From: Sulfurimonas sp.
GTDB taxonomy: Bacteria; Campylobacterota; Campylobacteria; Campylobacterales; Sulfurimonadaceae
Assembly (NCBI GenBank): GCA_028044295.1
Contig: JAOFSE010000013.1
Coordinates: 1 to 61,113 of the forward strand
Reading direction: 5' to 3'
DNA length: 61,113 nt
Shown: one piece after another, positions 16,871-26,166 of the stretch
Layout: every line of letters starts with the position of its first letter
Position numbering within the stretch: the stretch's first letter is position 1
Program-made: the position numbers and the translations under genes
Notes under the pieces: generated by a model
The model's input: only the letters and a program-made list of their open reading frames with translations
The model's database searches: none
What the model was told of the DNA's origin: nothing

Positions 16871-17220
16871 GAGTTTAAAAACTTAGCTATGTTTTCTTTT
16901 GGTCTTCCAAGAATAGCTTGGTTACCTTTAAATATAACAGGTCTTTGAATAAGCTTTGGATTTGCAATCATAGCATCCACAAGTTTGTCATAATCCGTTT
17001 CACCTTTTAAACCAAGCTCTTTATAAATGGCTTCAGTAGTTCTCATAAGTTCTTGAGGGTTCATCCCTAGCATTGTAAGAGCAGTTGTTAATTCATCTTT
17101 TGTAGGTACTGTATCTAAGTACTTTATTACTTGTACATCACAGTTTTTTTCTTCCAGTATTGCTAGAGCTTCACGTGATTTTGTACATCTTGGGTTGTGC
17201 CAAATTGTTATTTCATTCAT
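16867..17220 (-). CDS. arsC: ArsC-family (glutaredoxin-type arsenate reductase-like) protein
   Basis: The 117-residue thioredoxin-fold protein has the ArsC signature NPRCTKSREAL with active cysteine C12, a middle helical insert and the QRPVIFKGNQAILGRP segment that positions arsenate-binding arginines. Glutaredoxin-dependent arsenate reductases have this size and layout. The related Spx/YffB-like proteins lack parts of these motifs, so true ArsC is favoured. No ars regulator or arsenite pump is next to it, so it may act as a stand-alone detoxification enzyme. It lies 34 bases downstream of a diguanylate cyclase gene on the same strand. Confidence 0.85.
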   Translation of the reverse strand: MNEITIWHNPRCTKSREALAILEEKNCDVQVIKYLDTVPTKDELTTALTMLGMNPQELMRTTEAIYKELGLKGETDYDKLVDAMIANPKLIQRPVIFKGNQAILGRPKENIAKFLNS

Positions 17221-17254
17221 TATTTATTTATCCTTATTCATTAAACTTGATATA

Positions 17255-18397
17255 TCATCTATTATCGTTATGAACGACAACATTTCTACCCATAAATTTT
17301 GCCTTGTAAAGTGCTTTATCAGCCTCTTTCATCATGCTATCTATATTTATTTCATTACACTTTGTAGCGATACCAAAACTTGCAGTTATGTTAATTGAAG
17401 TTGTATCATCTATCTTTATATCAGTAGTTTCTATGGCTTTTCGTAGTTTCTCTGCAACCATTATCGCATTTTCCTTATCTGTTTCAGGTAGAAGGATACT
17501 AAACTCTTCACCACCAAAACGAGCAGATATATCATTGTTGCGGGAGTTTGACTTTAAGATGTTTGCAAATTCTTTTAAGACCATATCTCCAGTATCATGT
17601 CCATAGGTGTCATTTACTTTTTTGAACAAATCTATATCAATCGTGACTACACTAAAACATTTATTAGCACGATTAGATGAGGGTATTATCGACTCTGTAA
17701 CATGGTAAAAACCTCTACGATTATTTATTCCTGTTAGAGGATCTGTAAGGGCAAGTTTACTTAGGCTTTGGTACTGCATCATAAGATTTACTGACAAGTA
17801 CCCGATAGCTATAAGCAAGAACCCTAGATTTACTCCAGCTTGTACATAAGTATAGGACATTGATGTATCGTTTTTTAATAGATATATTACCCCGATTACA
17901 GAAGTTACTACAACAGTAAAAAAAGCAAAGGACATGATTAAATATCCCTTATTATTGAATTGTATATGTTTATTAATTGATATAGAAAGTAGTAGCAAGT
18001 ATAGGGGAATACTGAGAATACAAACAGCAACTAGGTATTGATAGTCTGTGTAGTTAATATATATAGAACTAATTAAATAAGCTACTGCTGTGAAGATAGA
18101 AGAGTAAAGTATAAACTTACTTCTATATCTTGGCTCAAGCGCAAAAATTAAAATAGTAGTGATTATTAGATACATAGCAATTAGAATATTATAACGAACA
18201 GGTAAGCCAAAGGAGTCAGCGATAGAACGTAATATAAAAACAGTTAAAGCAGTGATAAAATAGATTTTGAAGTATTTTGTGCCTAAATCTATGTCACTAT
18301 TATTATCGGTATGGCTGATAATATATGCTACGCTAGATACTGCAAATATTTTCATAAAAGATATCATAAACATATAGCCATATGCTGATATTTCCAT
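17255..18397 (-). CDS. Membrane diguanylate cyclase (copy 2 of a tandem pair)
   Basis: The 380-residue protein has an N-terminal membrane domain of about seven or eight helices (about 1-205) and a C-terminal GGDEF domain whose active motif is G295-G-E-E-F299. An intact inhibitory site, RNND, lies five residues before it, so product feedback is expected. LALTDPLTGINNRRGFY starts the catalytic domain. It should make c-di-GMP in response to a membrane-sensed signal. It stands two bases from its paralogue, with matching length and organisation, so the pair arose by tandem duplication. Confidence 0.93.
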   Translation of the reverse strand: MEISAYGYMFMISFMKIFAVSSVAYIISHTDNNSDIDLGTKYFKIYFITALTVFILRSIADSFGLPVRYNILIAMYLIITTILIFALEPRYRSKFILYSSIFTAVAYLISSIYINYTDYQYLVAVCILSIPLYLLLLSISINKHIQFNNKGYLIMSFAFFTVVVTSVIGVIYLLKNDTSMSYTYVQAGVNLGFLLIAIGYLSVNLMMQYQSLSKLALTDPLTGINNRRGFYHVTESIIPSSNRANKCFSVVTIDIDLFKKVNDTYGHDTGDMVLKEFANILKSNSRNNDISARFGGEEFSILLPETDKENAIMVAEKLRKAIETTDIKIDDTTSINITASFGIATKCNEINIDSMMKEADKALYKAKFMGRNVVVHNDNR

Positions 18398-18399
18398 TA

Positions 18400-19587
18400 T
18401 TAATCTTTCTTTTTATTCATAAAGCTTGATATGTCATCTATACAGTTGTCATCAATATGAACAACCATATTCCTACCAGCGAATTTTGAGATATATAGTG
18501 CTTTATCGGCATTTTTCATTAGTTCATCTATATCAATAATTTCCGAACAAGATGTATCAACTCCAAAACTTGATGTTATATTTACAGAAGTTCCATTGAC
18601 CAAGATAGGAAGTTCTTCGGTACGCTGACGTAATTTTTCTGCAATCATAATAGATGAATCTTTGTCTGTGTCAGGAAGTACAACTACAAACTCTTCTCCA
18701 CCTAAACGAGCGCTAATATCACTATTTCTGTGAGTTGATTTTATAAGGTGGGAGAACTCTTTTAAAACTATATCTCCCCCATCATGTCCATACGTATCGT
18801 TGACCTTTTTAAAAAAATCTATATCCATAGTTATAACACTAAAGTATTTCTTATCACGATTTGATGATGGTATTATTGATTCAAGTAGATGATACAATCC
18901 TCTGCGGTTATTCATACCTGTTAGGGTATCTGTTAATGCTAGGGTATTTAACTTCTGAAATTCAGTCATCATTATTTTTGATAAAAAGCCTATAATAACA
19001 AGTACAAAACCAGAACTAGTACCAGCGTTCCCCATAGAAAATGCAAATTCAGCATCATCATTCTGATATAAGCTATATGCCCCTACTAGTGAAAATATAA
19101 CAACTATTAAAAATGCTAGGGACATGATAAAATAACCGGGGTTATGAAGGTTACGTCCTTTGTTGACAGCAATATAAAACATAGGTAAATATAATGATAT
19201 AGAGACTACTGTATATATATACATGTATTGATGAAGAGTATATTTAAAGTATGAAGATAGAGCAATAAAAGATAGTATGACTAAGGCTAATAGATAAAAG
19301 ATTATTTTTTTTCTATATTTTTCTTCTATAGCTGCAAGTAATATAACAGTTGCTACAATAAAAAATGATATTGCACCATTTAAAGCACTATTTATATTGA
19401 ATAAATCTGTTAAGGCTTTTAAAAGTGTTCCAAAAAGAGCAACAAAAAAGTATGCTTTATAGTATTTCATATCTGTTGACCAGCAACCGTTTTTATCTAT
19501 CTTTTGCATAAAGTAAGCAACACTAGATAAAGCAGAGACTTTTATAAATGTTATTATGAAAATGTAATAATCGGCACTTAATTCCAT
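18400..19587 (-). CDS. Membrane diguanylate cyclase (copy 1 of a tandem pair)
   Basis: This 395-residue protein has the same design as its neighbour: about eight transmembrane helices (to about residue 212), then a GGDEF domain with G296-G-E-E-F300 and an RNSD inhibitory site. The two start almost identically (ME.SA.Y.....FIK) and share LALTDTLTGMNNRRG. The membrane part is much more diverged than the catalytic part, suggesting different input signals. It is the first gene of the minus-strand unit that continues into the second cyclase and probably the ArsC-like gene, and it is divergent from upp. Confidence 0.93.
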   Translation of the reverse strand: MELSADYYIFIITFIKVSALSSVAYFMQKIDKNGCWSTDMKYYKAYFFVALFGTLLKALTDLFNINSALNGAISFFIVATVILLAAIEEKYRKKIIFYLLALVILSFIALSSYFKYTLHQYMYIYTVVSISLYLPMFYIAVNKGRNLHNPGYFIMSLAFLIVVIFSLVGAYSLYQNDDAEFAFSMGNAGTSSGFVLVIIGFLSKIMMTEFQKLNTLALTDTLTGMNNRRGLYHLLESIIPSSNRDKKYFSVITMDIDFFKKVNDTYGHDGGDIVLKEFSHLIKSTHRNSDISARLGGEEFVVVLPDTDKDSSIMIAEKLRQRTEELPILVNGTSVNITSSFGVDTSCSEIIDIDELMKNADKALYISKFAGRNMVVHIDDNCIDDISSFMNKKKD

Positions 19588-19686
19588 CTAATCAACCTAT
19601 ATGATTTTTATATATATTATACACTATAATAAATATTATATATTATACTCTATATTTAATACTTAATACTTAATAAAGGATGAATA

Positions 19687-20310
19687 ATGATTTATGAATT
19701 ATCAAATCCAGTTACAAAAACATTAGTTACACACCTTAGAGATCAGCGTCGTGATGCTATTCGTTTTAGACATACGGTAGCAGAACTTACAAAGCAACTT
19801 GTTTATGAAGCACTAAAGGATTTTCCTTTAATACCAAAAGAGATAGTAGCTTGGCAGGGTGATGGTACATTTAGTACTATTGACGAAGAGAACATTGTAG
19901 TTGTAACAGTGTTGAGAGCTGGAATGCCTATGCTTGATAGTGTGATGGAGTTACTTCCAAATGCTGTTGCTGGTTTTTTAGGAATGAAGCGTGATGAGAC
20001 AACTCATAAGAGTCAGTTGTTTTATGATAGACTGCCTGATTGTAAGGATAAAATAATTTTGTTAGTTGATCCAATGGTTGCTACGGGAGGCTCTATGTGT
20101 GATGCTTTAGAACTTATAAAAGCAAGAGAGCCTAGTAGAATTATTACACTAAATATAATCGGCTCTCCAGAGGGTCTAGCAGTAGTTAGCTCTACTCATC
20201 CTGATGTGGATACTTATATATCTCAAATAGATGAAAAACTAGATGACAACAAATACATTATTCCAGGTCTTGGTGATGCTGGGGACCGTGCTTACAACAC
20301 ACCAGAATAG
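19687..20310 (+). CDS. upp: Uracil phosphoribosyltransferase
   Basis: The enzyme salvages uracil with PRPP to make UMP. The 207-residue sequence has the PRPP-binding motif VDPMVATGGSM (about 130-140) and the uracil-binding C-terminus YIIPGLGDAGDRAYNT, both diagnostic for Upp. The start follows AAAGGATGAATA. Its stop codon overlaps the ribosome-binding site of the histidine kinase gene eight bases later, so the two are probably on one transcript, although their functions are not obviously linked. Confidence 0.97.
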   Translation: MIYELSNPVTKTLVTHLRDQRRDAIRFRHTVAELTKQLVYEALKDFPLIPKEIVAWQGDGTFSTIDEENIVVVTVLRAGMPMLDSVMELLPNAVAGFLGMKRDETTHKSQLFYDRLPDCKDKIILLVDPMVATGGSMCDALELIKAREPSRIITLNIIGSPEGLAVVSSTHPDVDTYISQIDEKLDDNKYIIPGLGDAGDRAYNTPE

Positions 20311-20318
20311 GAGATTTA

Positions 20319-21722
20319 ATGCCCAAAGTACAAGCAAAAAACAATAGAAAAATTATAAAAAGCTCTTTGCTTACAGGAGCTTTAGTCCTTGTACTAGGAG
20401 TCTTCTCTATAGTTACAATATCAAGCTTGTCCTTTTTAACGGAAAGATTCAATAACCATCCACTAAAAGTTAGTATATCGACCCACAAAATCGGTAAACA
20501 TATAATCTCTATACATAGATATATGAAAGATGTAGTTTTGTCAAATAGCAGAGATGAACTGAAAGCAGCTCTAAAGAGTATAGCTCATGACTCAAAAGAA
20601 ATAAATACTGAGTTTGATGTAATATTTAGTGCATACTTGGGTAATGCAGAGGATATAAAAGAAGCATATGATTTATTTAATGAATGGGAAAACATTAGAT
20701 CTGATGTGATAGAACTTGTTGCGCAAGATAAGAAAAAAGAGGCTTTACTTCTAAACCAGACAGTCACCTTTACACATGTGGAAAATATACATCATAAGTT
20801 AGCTGTAATCACTGATTATGCACATAATAAGGCAGAAACTTTTGTTGTAGAGTCAAAGAGTTCTAAAGACAGAGCTATTACTCTGATTTTAACTATAGCA
20901 GCCTCTATACTCTTGCTCATCGCTAGTGTCACTTTTATACTTTTAAAGAGTATTAAAAAGGCAAATACCTTGCAAATAAAGCAAAATCAATCGTTAATTG
21001 ATAATGCACGTCTTTCTCAAATGGGTGAGTTGATAAGTATGATTGCACATCAGTGGAGACAACCTTTAAGCGCGATATCATCAACAGCTATCAACATGAA
21101 TGTTCAGGTAGATATAGAGAAGTATAATCTAGATGAACCTCAAGAAAGAGAGAAATTTCTTTCTAGTTACAAAGATGGCTTAAGTAAAATTATGAAATTT
21201 ACGCAAGGTCTTTCAACTACTATAGATGATTTTAGAAATTTTTATAAGGTAGATAAAGATTTTACAGAGTGTAATGTTGAAGTACCTATGAAACAATCGT
21301 TGAGTATATTAAAGGGTGACTTTATAGAAAATAACGTTACGGTAAGGGAGAATTTACAAAGTACGAAACTTGTTAGAGTTATTAAAGGTGAGTTAATGCA
21401 GGTATTTTTAAATATTTTTCAAAATTCAAAAGATGCTTTCATTGACAATGACATTGCCAAACCAGAAATATGTATAGATACAAAAGATACCGAAGATGGT
21501 GTAGAGATTGATATATATGATAATGGTGGTGGGATGGATGATACCCTGATAGAGAAGATTTTTGAGCCATATTTTTCAACAAGAAAGTCTAAAAATGGTA
21601 CAGGACTAGGAATGTATATGTCAAATACTATTATCAAAGATCACCACAATGGTAAGATAAGTGCTAAAAATACAGATAATGGTCTACGGATGAGAATTAA
21701 TTTATTTGAGACTAAAGCTTAG
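20319..21722 (+). CDS. Sensor histidine kinase with periplasmic four-helix-type sensor
   Basis: The 467-residue protein has a transmembrane helix at about 16-38, a ~150-residue helical periplasmic domain, a second helix at about 187-210, a coil with H244 in MIAHQWRQPLS, and a HATPase domain (LNIFQNSKDAF, DNGGGMD, NGTGLGMYMS). The periplasmic part, rich in amphipathic helices, resembles four-helix-bundle receptor domains. The H-box variant is common in Campylobacterota. It abuts a methyltransferase gene with no gap but no response regulator is adjacent, so its partner is unknown. Confidence 0.93.
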   Translation: MPKVQAKNNRKIIKSSLLTGALVLVLGVFSIVTISSLSFLTERFNNHPLKVSISTHKIGKHIISIHRYMKDVVLSNSRDELKAALKSIAHDSKEINTEFDVIFSAYLGNAEDIKEAYDLFNEWENIRSDVIELVAQDKKKEALLLNQTVTFTHVENIHHKLAVITDYAHNKAETFVVESKSSKDRAITLILTIAASILLLIASVTFILLKSIKKANTLQIKQNQSLIDNARLSQMGELISMIAHQWRQPLSAISSTAINMNVQVDIEKYNLDEPQEREKFLSSYKDGLSKIMKFTQGLSTTIDDFRNFYKVDKDFTECNVEVPMKQSLSILKGDFIENNVTVRENLQSTKLVRVIKGELMQVFLNIFQNSKDAFIDNDIAKPEICIDTKDTEDGVEIDIYDNGGGMDDTLIEKIFEPYFSTRKSKNGTGLGMYMSNTIIKDHHNGKISAKNTDNGLRMRINLFETKA

Positions 21723-22607
21723 ATGAAAGTAGACTTAAAGCAAAGCAACGCAGAAGAGATACTCGAGTCTTTCGAAAGCTTACATGTAGAAATAAATGAA
21801 ACTCTTGAAATAGAAGTCTTACAATCAACCCTTGAAAGTATAGGTTACAAAGCTTTTGTAGATTTAGCTCAGATTTATTTTATGAAAATGCTTACACCCA
21901 AAGTAAATGAGCAGAACATAACTCTAAGGTTTAAGAAGTTAAATACAGAGGCATCATTCCATAATACAGACTATGGTAATGAAAAGTATGGGGTAGAGAG
22001 TGAGTTTTTTAACATAGATAAAACTAAACAGTTTAGTTTTTTATATTACTATCAAGAAGCTCTTAAATTTATTCAAGTAAGTAAGAAGCAGAGAATTTTA
22101 AACCTAGGTGTAAATCGAGGTGATGAGTTTAGTGTTATAAAAAATATGCTTGATACGGAGTCATTCAAAGCCTTAGAGTTTTTAGGAGTTGACTATTCGC
22201 AAACTGCTATTGATTATGCAAAAAATGAATTTAAAGAACATAGTAACGTAGAGTTTACATGTAGAGATATTAATGAGCTAGAGAGTAGCAATATAGGAAG
22301 ATTTGACTTGATAATCTCTATAGGAACATTACAAAGCTCAAACATAAACTTTAATAAAACATTTATGAGTATTTACCAGAACCATCTGCAAAAAGGTGGT
22401 GCTATGGTTTTAGGCTTTCCAAACTGTAGATGGATAGATGGGGAGATGATTTATGGTGCCAAAGCACCAAACTATAGCTTCAATGAGATGAGTTTAGTTT
22501 TAAAAGATATACACTTTTGTAAAAAGTATCTTCAACAAAAAGGATATAGAGTTGTTATAACTGGTAAAGATTATCTCTTTTTAACGGCTAGAAAGATACT
22601 AAAGTAG
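21723..22607 (+). CDS. Class I SAM-dependent methyltransferase
   Basis: The 294-residue protein has an N-terminal ~110-residue helical region and a Rossmann-like methyltransferase domain. Motif I is RILNLGVNRGDEF (about 121-133), with LGVDYSQTAIDYA as the acidic loop that would contact the SAM ribose, and FDLIISIGTL as motif IV. The substrate is unknown. The ATG directly follows the stop codon of the upstream histidine kinase gene, indicating coupled translation. It ends convergently with asnB, overlapping by nine bases. Confidence 0.83.
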   Translation: MKVDLKQSNAEEILESFESLHVEINETLEIEVLQSTLESIGYKAFVDLAQIYFMKMLTPKVNEQNITLRFKKLNTEASFHNTDYGNEKYGVESEFFNIDKTKQFSFLYYYQEALKFIQVSKKQRILNLGVNRGDEFSVIKNMLDTESFKALEFLGVDYSQTAIDYAKNEFKEHSNVEFTCRDINELESSNIGRFDLIISIGTLQSSNINFNKTFMSIYQNHLQKGGAMVLGFPNCRWIDGEMIYGAKAPNYSFNEMSLVLKDIHFCKKYLQQKGYRVVITGKDYLFLTARKILK

Positions 22608-24404
22608 ATGTTTCTTTATCCAAACACTTAAGACATAAAGACCCCAAACATGTTGCTTAAATGCTCCAGTTTTAGCTCCATCTAGATACTCCTGAAGTTT
22701 CTCTTTTTTAAAGAGTCCACTCTTTTCATTTACCTCTTTAATAATCTCAATTTTTTTAGAGTTTATGAGGTACTCCATATATGGATTTGAGAAACCTTTT
22801 TTCTTTCTAGTAAGTATTTCTTGGTTTAAATGAGGCTTCATTATATCTTTTAACAGTTTCTTCGTAACTCCATCACCATATAGAAGTTCAGGGTCGATAC
22901 TAAACACTTTTTCAACAAGTTTGTGGTCTAAAAAAGGTGTTCTGGCTTCTATGGAGTGGGCCATAGATACACGGTCAAGTTTAGTTAAAAAATGCTCGGC
23001 TTGAAAAAGTTGCAGGTCAATATATCTATACCAAGTTGGTTCATCTATATGTGAAGAACTCTCAAATTTATTTCTATAATCATTTAAGTATTTCATCGCT
23101 TGATTGTCTTTTACATTTCTTTTTAAAAGAGCGTTTTTTTGTAAGTCTGTAAAGTTTTCACCTGATGTACGAAAGAGAAGGGTGTTGTCAAATATTCGTT
23201 TGTAGTATTCCCACTCTCTATTTTGAGAGTAGTTTGAACGAAAGTATTTTTTGAGCCAGTTTTTATTTTTTAGAGAGGCTAAGTTTTGAATATCTAAATA
23301 CTCAAAGTATTGTCGATAACCTAAAAACAGTTCATCACTACCTTCACCACTTAAAACCACTTTGTAGCCATCTCTTTTGATTTCTTCAAAGAGAAGATAC
23401 AAAGGAACGGAAGCTGGATCGTTGAGAGGCTCATCAAGGGTATTCAAAACTTTTTCACTGGCATCTATAAAGTCATCTTGGGTTATTTCTACAGACTTGT
23501 TGTCAACTCCTAAAAAATCTGCACTTTTCTTAGCATCTTCTCTTTCATCATATTTGTCAAAATTTTTATAACCTAGTGTATATGTTTGAAGTTGGTGATT
23601 GTTTTGTTTTGCATAGTAATTTATACTCGCACTATCAATTCCTCCCGAGAGAAGAGATGCTATAGGTACATCAGCATTTAGTCTAAGTTCTATGGAGTCG
23701 TTGAGAATTTCTTCTATACTACTAACAGCCTCATCTTTGTTAGTTATAACACTTGGTTTTATATCTAAAACGTCATAATATTTTTTTACATGTAACTTTG
23801 AATATTTAAACTCAAGGTACTCTCCAGCTCCAAGTTTTTTAATATTTTTAAAAAATGTAAATGGTGGCGTTGGAGTGAGAAATGATAGATAGCTTAAAAG
23901 TGCATCTTCATCCATTTCCACACTATCTAAAAATGGGACTAGGGCCTTGATTTCTGAGGAGAAAATGAAGCTTTTATTATGTAGATAAAACATTGGTTTC
24001 TTACCAAGTCTATCACGAAAGAGATAAAGTGTGCCATTATCATATATAGCTATGGCAAACATACCACGAAGATGACTTACAAAACTTATTCCCCATTTTT
24101 TATATGCTGCGAGTATCACCTCACTATCACTATGAGTTTGAAAATTAAAACATGATGTGAGTTCTTGTTTTAACTCTTTGTAGTTATATATCTCGCCATT
24201 AAATGAGAGTAGGGTAGAATCTATATGCAGAGGTTGATTTGAACGCGTATGAGTGTCTAGTATGCTTAGTCTATGATGTGCAAAAAAGAGTCTGTTCTCT
24301 CTTGTGATTCCACAAAAGTCAGGTCCACGATGACTTAGGGTGTCTAATGCCTTTGTGGCCTTTCTTTCATCATAATCACCAATTATTCCAAAAAGACCAC
24401 ACAT
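22599..24404 (-). CDS. asnB: Asparagine synthase (glutamine-hydrolysing)
   Basis: The 601-residue enzyme makes asparagine from aspartate, glutamine and ATP. Cys2, exposed after removal of Met1 (MCGLFGIIGDYD), is the N-terminal glutaminase nucleophile; the glutaminase domain extends to about 190. The synthetase domain has the PP-loop LLSGGIDSASINYY around residue 255. The C-terminal third, with EARTPFLDHKLVE and KGFSNP, is typical of AsnB. It starts in a TAATG overlap with the upstream methyltransferase gene. Cell-surface polysaccharide loci sometimes hold AsnB-like amidotransferases acting on sugars, but here the standard role is more likely. Confidence 0.93.
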   Translation of the reverse strand: MCGLFGIIGDYDERKATKALDTLSHRGPDFCGITRENRLFFAHHRLSILDTHTRSNQPLHIDSTLLSFNGEIYNYKELKQELTSCFNFQTHSDSEVILAAYKKWGISFVSHLRGMFAIAIYDNGTLYLFRDRLGKKPMFYLHNKSFIFSSEIKALVPFLDSVEMDEDALLSYLSFLTPTPPFTFFKNIKKLGAGEYLEFKYSKLHVKKYYDVLDIKPSVITNKDEAVSSIEEILNDSIELRLNADVPIASLLSGGIDSASINYYAKQNNHQLQTYTLGYKNFDKYDEREDAKKSADFLGVDNKSVEITQDDFIDASEKVLNTLDEPLNDPASVPLYLLFEEIKRDGYKVVLSGEGSDELFLGYRQYFEYLDIQNLASLKNKNWLKKYFRSNYSQNREWEYYKRIFDNTLLFRTSGENFTDLQKNALLKRNVKDNQAMKYLNDYRNKFESSSHIDEPTWYRYIDLQLFQAEHFLTKLDRVSMAHSIEARTPFLDHKLVEKVFSIDPELLYGDGVTKKLLKDIMKPHLNQEILTRKKKGFSNPYMEYLINSKKIEIIKEVNEKSGLFKKEKLQEYLDGAKTGAFKQHVWGLYVLSVWIKKHLL

Positions 24405-24997
24405 TACGAAACCTCTTGCTTAAAAAAGCCAACACTTATGTCATTTTCTAGGTAACCAGTTTTAAAGACTACTTTTTCTACATGTAGCTCTTTGGCAATT
24501 TTTTCAATCTTCTCTTTTGTAAAGTAGTTATATGTTTCACTTGTTTTATCTCCATGGAGTATATTAAATACAAAACCATATTTACATGTAGAAAAACAAT
24601 TAGAGATAAAAAGATGTGTTTCAAACTCATTTAAAACATTTAAAGCACCACTACATAGATAAAAATCAGTATGTGGAAGAGTGTCTTTACATATGTCAGC
24701 AATAATTATTTCACAACCTGTTTTATTTGACGCTATTGAGTACATGTCTTCTAGGGTGTCTATCCCTATATACTCTTTTGGTAGTCTGTCTTTTTTTGAC
24801 ATATAGGTATATAAATCACCAAATCCACATCCAGCATCTGATAAAGAGTATTTATTTAAGTTTTTGGGAAGGAGAGAGAGTAGAGCATGAAATCTAGTTT
24901 CTTGACTCTCTTTTGAATTCCAATTGACACCTTTTGGACTCGTGCCGTACATTTCTATAGCCGAAGTGTAAAACTTTTCATTATTAATTTTAGGCAT
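24404..24997 (-). CDS. Class I SAM-dependent methyltransferase
   Basis: The 197-residue protein has motif I as LSDAGCGFGDLYTYM (about 57-71), a YIGIDTLEDMYSIA ribose-binding segment and DFYLCSGALNVLN as motif IV. It therefore probably binds SAM and methylates an unidentified small molecule. It is unlike the other methyltransferase in this window (21723-22607) in length and N-terminus. Its stop overlaps the asnB start, and it follows the OmpA gene by 18 bases, so it is part of the minus-strand operon. Confidence 0.83.
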   Translation of the reverse strand: MPKINNEKFYTSAIEMYGTSPKGVNWNSKESQETRFHALLSLLPKNLNKYSLSDAGCGFGDLYTYMSKKDRLPKEYIGIDTLEDMYSIASNKTGCEIIIADICKDTLPHTDFYLCSGALNVLNEFETHLFISNCFSTCKYGFVFNILHGDKTSETYNYFTKEKIEKIAKELHVEKVVFKTGYLENDISVGFFKQEVS

Positions 24998-25015
24998 TAT
25001 GCCAAGTACTCAACT

Positions 25016-25720
25016 TTAGCGAAGAAGCTCAACTTCTATACGACGATTCTGAGCACGTCCCTCAGGCGTTTCATTATCAGCTATTGGTTCATCAAAAGAT
25101 TTACCTATTGTGGTAATTCTAATTCTTTCTACACCATTCGCTTCAAAAGCATTTGCAACACTTTTAGCACGCTTTAATGATAGCTCTCTATTTAGTTCTT
25201 CGCTTGCTCTAGAATCAGTATGTCCATAGATTATTATTTGGTATTCACTATTTTCTTTAAGGAACTCTGTAAACTGTTTTAGTGTATCTAAATACTTCTC
25301 TTGTATGTTGTACTTATATCGTTGAAAATTAATAGCTAGTGTGGCAGTTTTTGGACAGCCATCGCTATCTACAACAAAATCTTTAGATGTATCTGGACAT
25401 TTGTCTAGAGAATCTTTAACTCCGTCCTCATCGCTGTCTATTTCACACCCTCTCTCATTTACTTTAGCACCAGCAGTAGTATTTGGACACTTGTCTTGTT
25501 CATCTGCCACTCCATCTTTATCACCATCGAGAACTAAAAGCTCTTGTTTAGTTTCTTCTTTTACAACCTCTTCTATTATAGGTTCAGGTTTTATTGGTGT
25601 AGCCTCTTGAGATACTTCTTCGACAGCTATTGGTTGAATGTAAGGGAATTCTTTAGTAGAGTACTCAGCACTTAGGTGAGTGTAAAACAGTAGTATAAAC
25701 ATAGACAATATAAGTTTCAT
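25016..25720 (-). CDS. OmpA-family outer-membrane-associated protein with calcium-type thrombospondin repeats
   Basis: The 234-residue precursor has a signal peptide (about 1-18), a Pro/Glu/Val-rich linker and two thrombospondin type-3-like repeats (DGDKDGVADEQDKCPNT and DSDEDGVKDSLDKCPDT, about 65-115) that bind calcium in homologues. A C-terminal OmpA-like peptidoglycan-binding domain (about 125-230) contains IIYGHTDSRASEELN and NRRIEVEL. There is no N-terminal barrel, so it is probably periplasmic, tethering the envelope to peptidoglycan. Confidence 0.92.
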   Translation of the reverse strand: MKLILSMFILLFYTHLSAEYSTKEFPYIQPIAVEEVSQEATPIKPEPIIEEVVKEETKQELLVLDGDKDGVADEQDKCPNTTAGAKVNERGCEIDSDEDGVKDSLDKCPDTSKDFVVDSDGCPKTATLAINFQRYKYNIQEKYLDTLKQFTEFLKENSEYQIIIYGHTDSRASEELNRELSLKRAKSVANAFEANGVERIRITTIGKSFDEPIADNETPEGRAQNRRIEVELLR

Positions 25721-25779
25721 ATTTGTATTCCTAATCTTTTATTCGTAGCATTATAGTATAAATTTTTTATATTAAGTTA

Positions 25780-26166
25780 TTAACGGAGTTCATCTTCTAA
25801 GGAGTAAGATGTCGTTTTAAGAATAGCGGGATCTTTTTCACTGATAGGCCCATCTGAAGTTAGTAGAACTATTTCAAGCTCACAGTTTAGATACTCAGAT
25901 GTTGTTATGGGAGGAAAAGATTCATTTTCAAAGGCAGATTGTTTAGCATTTTTAATAATGTCATCTATTAGGGAAAAAGAGGGCATTTTTGTTGAAGATG
26001 AACCTCTAAGCTCATCTTCTATGTATAGGTTAACGGTAGTGGCTATTTTTTCATTTAGTAAAGGGTGTTGTTCTACTAGTAGTTGTCTATCTATAGTTCT
26101 ATTTGCTTCTAGTACCTCTTGTATGGAGTCGCGTGCTATCTGTAATAAAACTGAACGACTCATCAT
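25780..26166 (-). CDS. AMMECR1-like domain protein, short and degenerate
   Basis: The 128-residue protein follows the AMMECR1 pattern by eye: LLQIARDSIQEVLEA at the start, then PLLNEKIATTVNLYIEDELRG, then IIKNAKQSAFENESFPPIT and LNCELEIVLLTSDGPI. The family hallmark LRGCIG is altered to LRGSSS, and the C-terminal ~50 residues of the usual ~180 are missing. AMMECR1 proteins often occur with a MEMO-like and a radical SAM gene; neither is here. Function is unknown. It overlaps the end of the antiporter gene by four bases (two start ATGs, 26166 and 26163, both possible). Confidence 0.65.
   Translation of the reverse strand: MMSRSVLLQIARDSIQEVLEANRTIDRQLLVEQHPLLNEKIATTVNLYIEDELRGSSSTKMPSFSLIDDIIKNAKQSAFENESFPPITTSEYLNCELEIVLLTSDGPISEKDPAILKTTSYSLEDELR

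Noticed and set aside
22599..24997. asnB and its methyltransferase neighbour as a glycan modification cassette
   Set aside because: They lie in the topA-bioB run, far from the pse operon, and asnB has all features of a normal asparagine synthase, so a sugar amidotransferase role has no support.
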